64,000 nucleotides of DNA from an uncultured Croceitalea sp. GTDB lineage: Bacteria > Bacteroidota > Bacteroidia > Flavobacteriales > Flavobacteriaceae. The translations under genes and the position numbers were made by a program. Of this stretch, positions 61,787-64,000 are shown in pieces; position 1 is the first letter of the stretch; each line of letters begins with the position of its first letter. The notes under the pieces are model-generated. The model was given only the letters and a program-made list of their open reading frames with translations. It was not told the origin of the DNA and made no database searches. The stretch is taken from contig CANNDD010000003.1 in the NCBI GenBank assembly GCA_947503285.1, forward strand, positions 186,001 to 250,000, read 5' to 3'.

Positions 61787-64000
61787 TCAATTCGCCTCGT
61801 TTCGCAATACCGCCAAAGGGGAACTTCGCAATACCGTTCTGCTGTTGAACAAACCTATGGACAATACCAGTAGGGTTATCATGGGCAATACGATCACAAA
61901 TGGTTGCCAAGAAGGTATAAATGCAGTCTCAAATATGAATTGGGCCAATAAAAAACTACTGCAAAATGCTAAAACAAGACCTATACCACTACCTATTAGT
62001 CCCAAGTACAGATATTCCAATGCCGCGATTTTTAATAACTGCTTGCTTTTTGCCCCCAACGTACGCAGTAAAACATTTTCTTTTATCCTCTGGTATTTAC
62101 TGGTTCGTACAGAACCTATCAATACAATGATACCGGTTAGTATACTAAAAAACGCCATAAAATTAATGACCCAGGAAATTTTGTTCAAAATTCCTTCCAC
62201 AACCGTCAATATTTGGCGTAGATCAATGACGGATACCGTTGGAAACTCTTTGACCAACTTTCGTTGTAGATTGGCCGAGGCGGCAGCGTCGGGCACATTG
62301 GTGGTCAAAACATGAAACTGGGGGGCATTTTCAAGTACCCCTTTCGGAAACAGGATTGAGAAATTGATTTGCATTCGTGCCCAGTCAACCGTTCTAATAT
62401 TGGCCACTACGGTCTCCATTAGAACGCCCTGCACATTGAATATCAGTTTATCGCCAATATCAACTTGGGCATCATTGGCAACATTTTCGGCCAGTGATAT
62501 GGCAATCGCACTGTTATCGGTACTCGCCTGTGATGGCCAAGAACCTTTTTGCGATGTCTCTGAGTCGATAAGTTCATCGCGATAGGTCACCCTGAACTCA
62601 TGGTGTAAAATCCATCGATTGATGGTGCTGGTGGAATCCAAAATAATTTCACGTACCGGCCTATCCTTAATCTGATGCATTCTCATCGTGATGATGGGGA
62701 TGTTATCCAACACTTCCAATCCAGAGGCCATAATACTTTTCGCGGCTACCTCTTTTTCATCGGTTTGTACATCCATCAATACTAAATTCGGAGCTTTTGA
62801 GGTACCCTCTATCGAGGTCTTTGCCAAAAGGATATCCTTCGTAAAATACAAGGTGCTTATCAGAAAAGTGCCGACACCTATGGCCAAGATCAAAACGGTT
62901 GTTTGATTATTGGGCCTAAAAAGGTTCAAAAGGCTTTGCCGTGCCGAAAAATCCCAAGTTTTTGGAAAATATCGTTTAATCAATCGCATGAAGAGCACTG
63001 CAATACCCCCCAATATCATGAAAACCAGCATGATGCCCAAAACAAAAAATAAGGCATACCAGCCATCTTTCAATAACCAAAATGCAAAACCATAAACAAA
63101 AATCAATATCGCTGAGAGTACCGCGACCCTAGAAATAAGAGACCCCTTAGAACTATCCCCTTGTGCACGTAATACCTGTAAGGGTGATACAAACCAGGTA
63201 CCCAACAATGGTGAAAGGGCGAACAAGACGGACATAAGCACGCCCAAGATCAAACCGACACCAATGGCTTGGGGCGCTATATCGATTTCGACATCAAAAG
63301 GTAAATAACCCTCTAAGAGTAAGGGAAATAATTGCTGGAGCATCAGCCCTGTCAAGACCCCTAAAAATCCCCCAAAAAAACCCATGCCGAAAATTTGGAT
63401 CAAATAAATAAGAAAAGTCTGTTTTCTTGTGGCACCTATACACTTAAGCACGGCGACGGCACTTAGTTTTTCCTTGATGTAAATATGCACGGAACTCGCA
63501 ATACCGACGCAACCCAACAATAAGGCTATAAAGGCAACGAGGTTCAAGAACTTACCAAAATTTTCATAACTACGGCCTAAACGTTGTCCTGTCGAAATAT
63601 GGGTGTCTAAATCCGCATTCTCAACATCGAGCATGGGATCGACCAATCTATCCAATTCTTCCAATTCTTGGTCTGGTTCGGCCACAAAGTAAAAATCATA
63701 TCCAATGCGACTACCGGTTTGAACAAGTCCGGTTTCCTCGATTTTTTCATAGGGAATCCATATCGGGGGAGCGATGGACGCCCCTACCCCATTCGTGCCG
63801 GGTGCGGAAACCAAGGTTCCTGAGATAGGCAAGACCACATTACCCACCTTGATGGAATCTCCGGTCTTTACCCCAAATTGCAACATTAATGTGGCATCGA
63901 CCAAGGCCCCTCCTTGCTTTTGATAGTTTAAGGCCGCCTCAACGGGTTTTGTTTCCAATTCCCCATAAAAGGGATAGTTACCTTGAATTCCGCGAATACC
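61787..64000 (-). CDS. YbbP-like ABC transporter permease (N-terminus outside window)
   Basis: At least 737 aa; the frame is open to the right edge, and the apparent start at 63958 is a Leu codon inside it. The edge reads GIRGIQGNYPFYGELETKP, typical of the YbbP-type permease periplasmic domain. Two FtsX domains are visible: FLNLVAFIALLLGCVGIASSV with LKCIGATRKQTF near 63500, and MAFFSILTGIIVLIGS with LLRTLGAKSKQLL near 62080, plus four further helices in the centre. These proteins work with an ATPase in export of lipids or hydrophobic compounds. It is convergent with sodC. Confidence 0.9.
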   Translation of the reverse strand, partial: GIRGIQGNYPFYGELETKPVEAALNYQKQGGALVDATLMLQFGVKTGDSIKVGNVVLPISGTLVSAPGTNGVGASIAPPIWIPYEKIEETGLVQTGSRIGYDFYFVAEPDQELEELDRLVDPMLDVENADLDTHISTGQRLGRSYENFGKFLNLVAFIALLLGCVGIASSVHIYIKEKLSAVAVLKCIGATRKQTFLIYLIQIFGMGFFGGFLGVLTGLMLQQLFPLLLEGYLPFDVEIDIAPQAIGVGLILGVLMSVLFALSPLLGTWFVSPLQVLRAQGDSSKGSLISRVAVLSAILIFVYGFAFWLLKDGWYALFFVLGIMLVFMILGGIAVLFMRLIKRYFPKTWDFSARQSLLNLFRPNNQTTVLILAIGVGTFLISTLYFTKDILLAKTSIEGTSKAPNLVLMDVQTDEKEVAAKSIMASGLEVLDNIPIITMRMHQIKDRPVREIILDSTSTINRWILHHEFRVTYRDELIDSETSQKGSWPSQASTDNSAIAISLAENVANDAQVDIGDKLIFNVQGVLMETVVANIRTVDWARMQINFSILFPKGVLENAPQFHVLTTNVPDAAASANLQRKLVKEFPTVSVIDLRQILTVVEGILNKISWVINFMAFFSILTGIIVLIGSVRTSKYQRIKENVLLRTLGAKSKQLLKIAALEYLYLGLIGSGIGLVLAFCSSFLLAQFIFETAFIPSWQPFVIVLPMITLLVLSIGLFNSRTVLRSSPLAVLRNEAN

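Noticed and set aside
61722-62315. 197-codon plus-strand ORF after sodC
   Set aside because: Antisense to the ABC permease coding region and lies over the terminator; no family sequence.

Overview
The window looks like chromosome of a marine-type member of the Flavobacteriaceae (Bacteroidota). Evidence: moderate-to-low GC; start codons without clear Shine-Dalgarno sequences; several exact or near matches to the Bacteroidota -7 promoter element TAnnTTTG; a type IX secretion (T9SS) gliding-type C-terminal domain next to a PorP/SprF-family partner; many SusX-like lipoproteins and large secreted peptidases. No rRNA, tRNA, CRISPR array, transposase or prophage gene was seen. The species cannot be named from the sequence alone.

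Layout. 1-3200: the 3' end of purL, a GNAT acetyltransferase and a DUF3089 hydrolase lipoprotein. 3217-11880: a fatty-acid degradation block, with an acyl-CoA synthetase, a small membrane protein, then a MarR regulator with a perfect 28-bp palindrome in front of it and a fadN-fadA-fadE-like run closed by a strong terminator. A small AT-rich four-helix (S23/IVP) gene sits between fadA and fadE and is flanked by degenerate 7-bp repeats. 12138-20411: an AraC regulator, a long leader with a promoter and paired direct repeats, a 1817-aa Calx-beta/thrombospondin-3 adhesin with a type B T9SS domain, and its PorP/SprF-like partner. 20448-32379: a PLP decarboxylase, then divergent GH15 and trehalose synthesis (OtsA-OtsB fusion), the latter heading a very tight run: lipoprotein, propeller/SnoaL fusion, TMEM175-type K+ channel, M28 and M1 peptidases and an arginase-fold enzyme. 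32477-36615: nitrilase, GNAT, alcohol dehydrogenase and M20 peptidase. 36672-45583: a ThuA/sugar-dehydrogenase/PKD/cytochrome c fusion, a YdeI-like protein, and a minus-strand set of tricorn-like S41 peptidase, MFS transporter and DUF1272 protein. 45858-49916: CDP-alcohol phosphatidyltransferase, amidohydrolase, ChbG/YdjC deacetylase, an unknown protein and a short DinB-like gene. 49917-51197 is gene-poor. 51198-64000: a TPMT-like methyltransferase, a propeller/ricin-lectin lipoprotein, a VPS10/BNR protein, DUF2490, a hydrolase-OsmC fusion, AraC, VOC, DUF1905-like, a Cu/Zn superoxide dismutase lipoprotein and a YbbP-like ABC permease that runs off the right edge.

How the parts work together. 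The MarR-fad block reads as a self-regulated beta-oxidation operon. The adhesin and PorP/SprF gene read as a dedicated T9SS substrate and anchor pair, possibly switched by the AraC protein encoded just upstream. The OtsAB-TMEM175 run links compatible-solute synthesis to a potassium channel and to peptidases, which suggests (inference only) an osmotic or turgor-related unit. No complete new defence or mobile system was found. The signals that ordinary annotation does not explain are the heptanucleotide arrays flanking the S23 gene (with a related array after purL) and several palindromes or direct repeats placed exactly at promoters.
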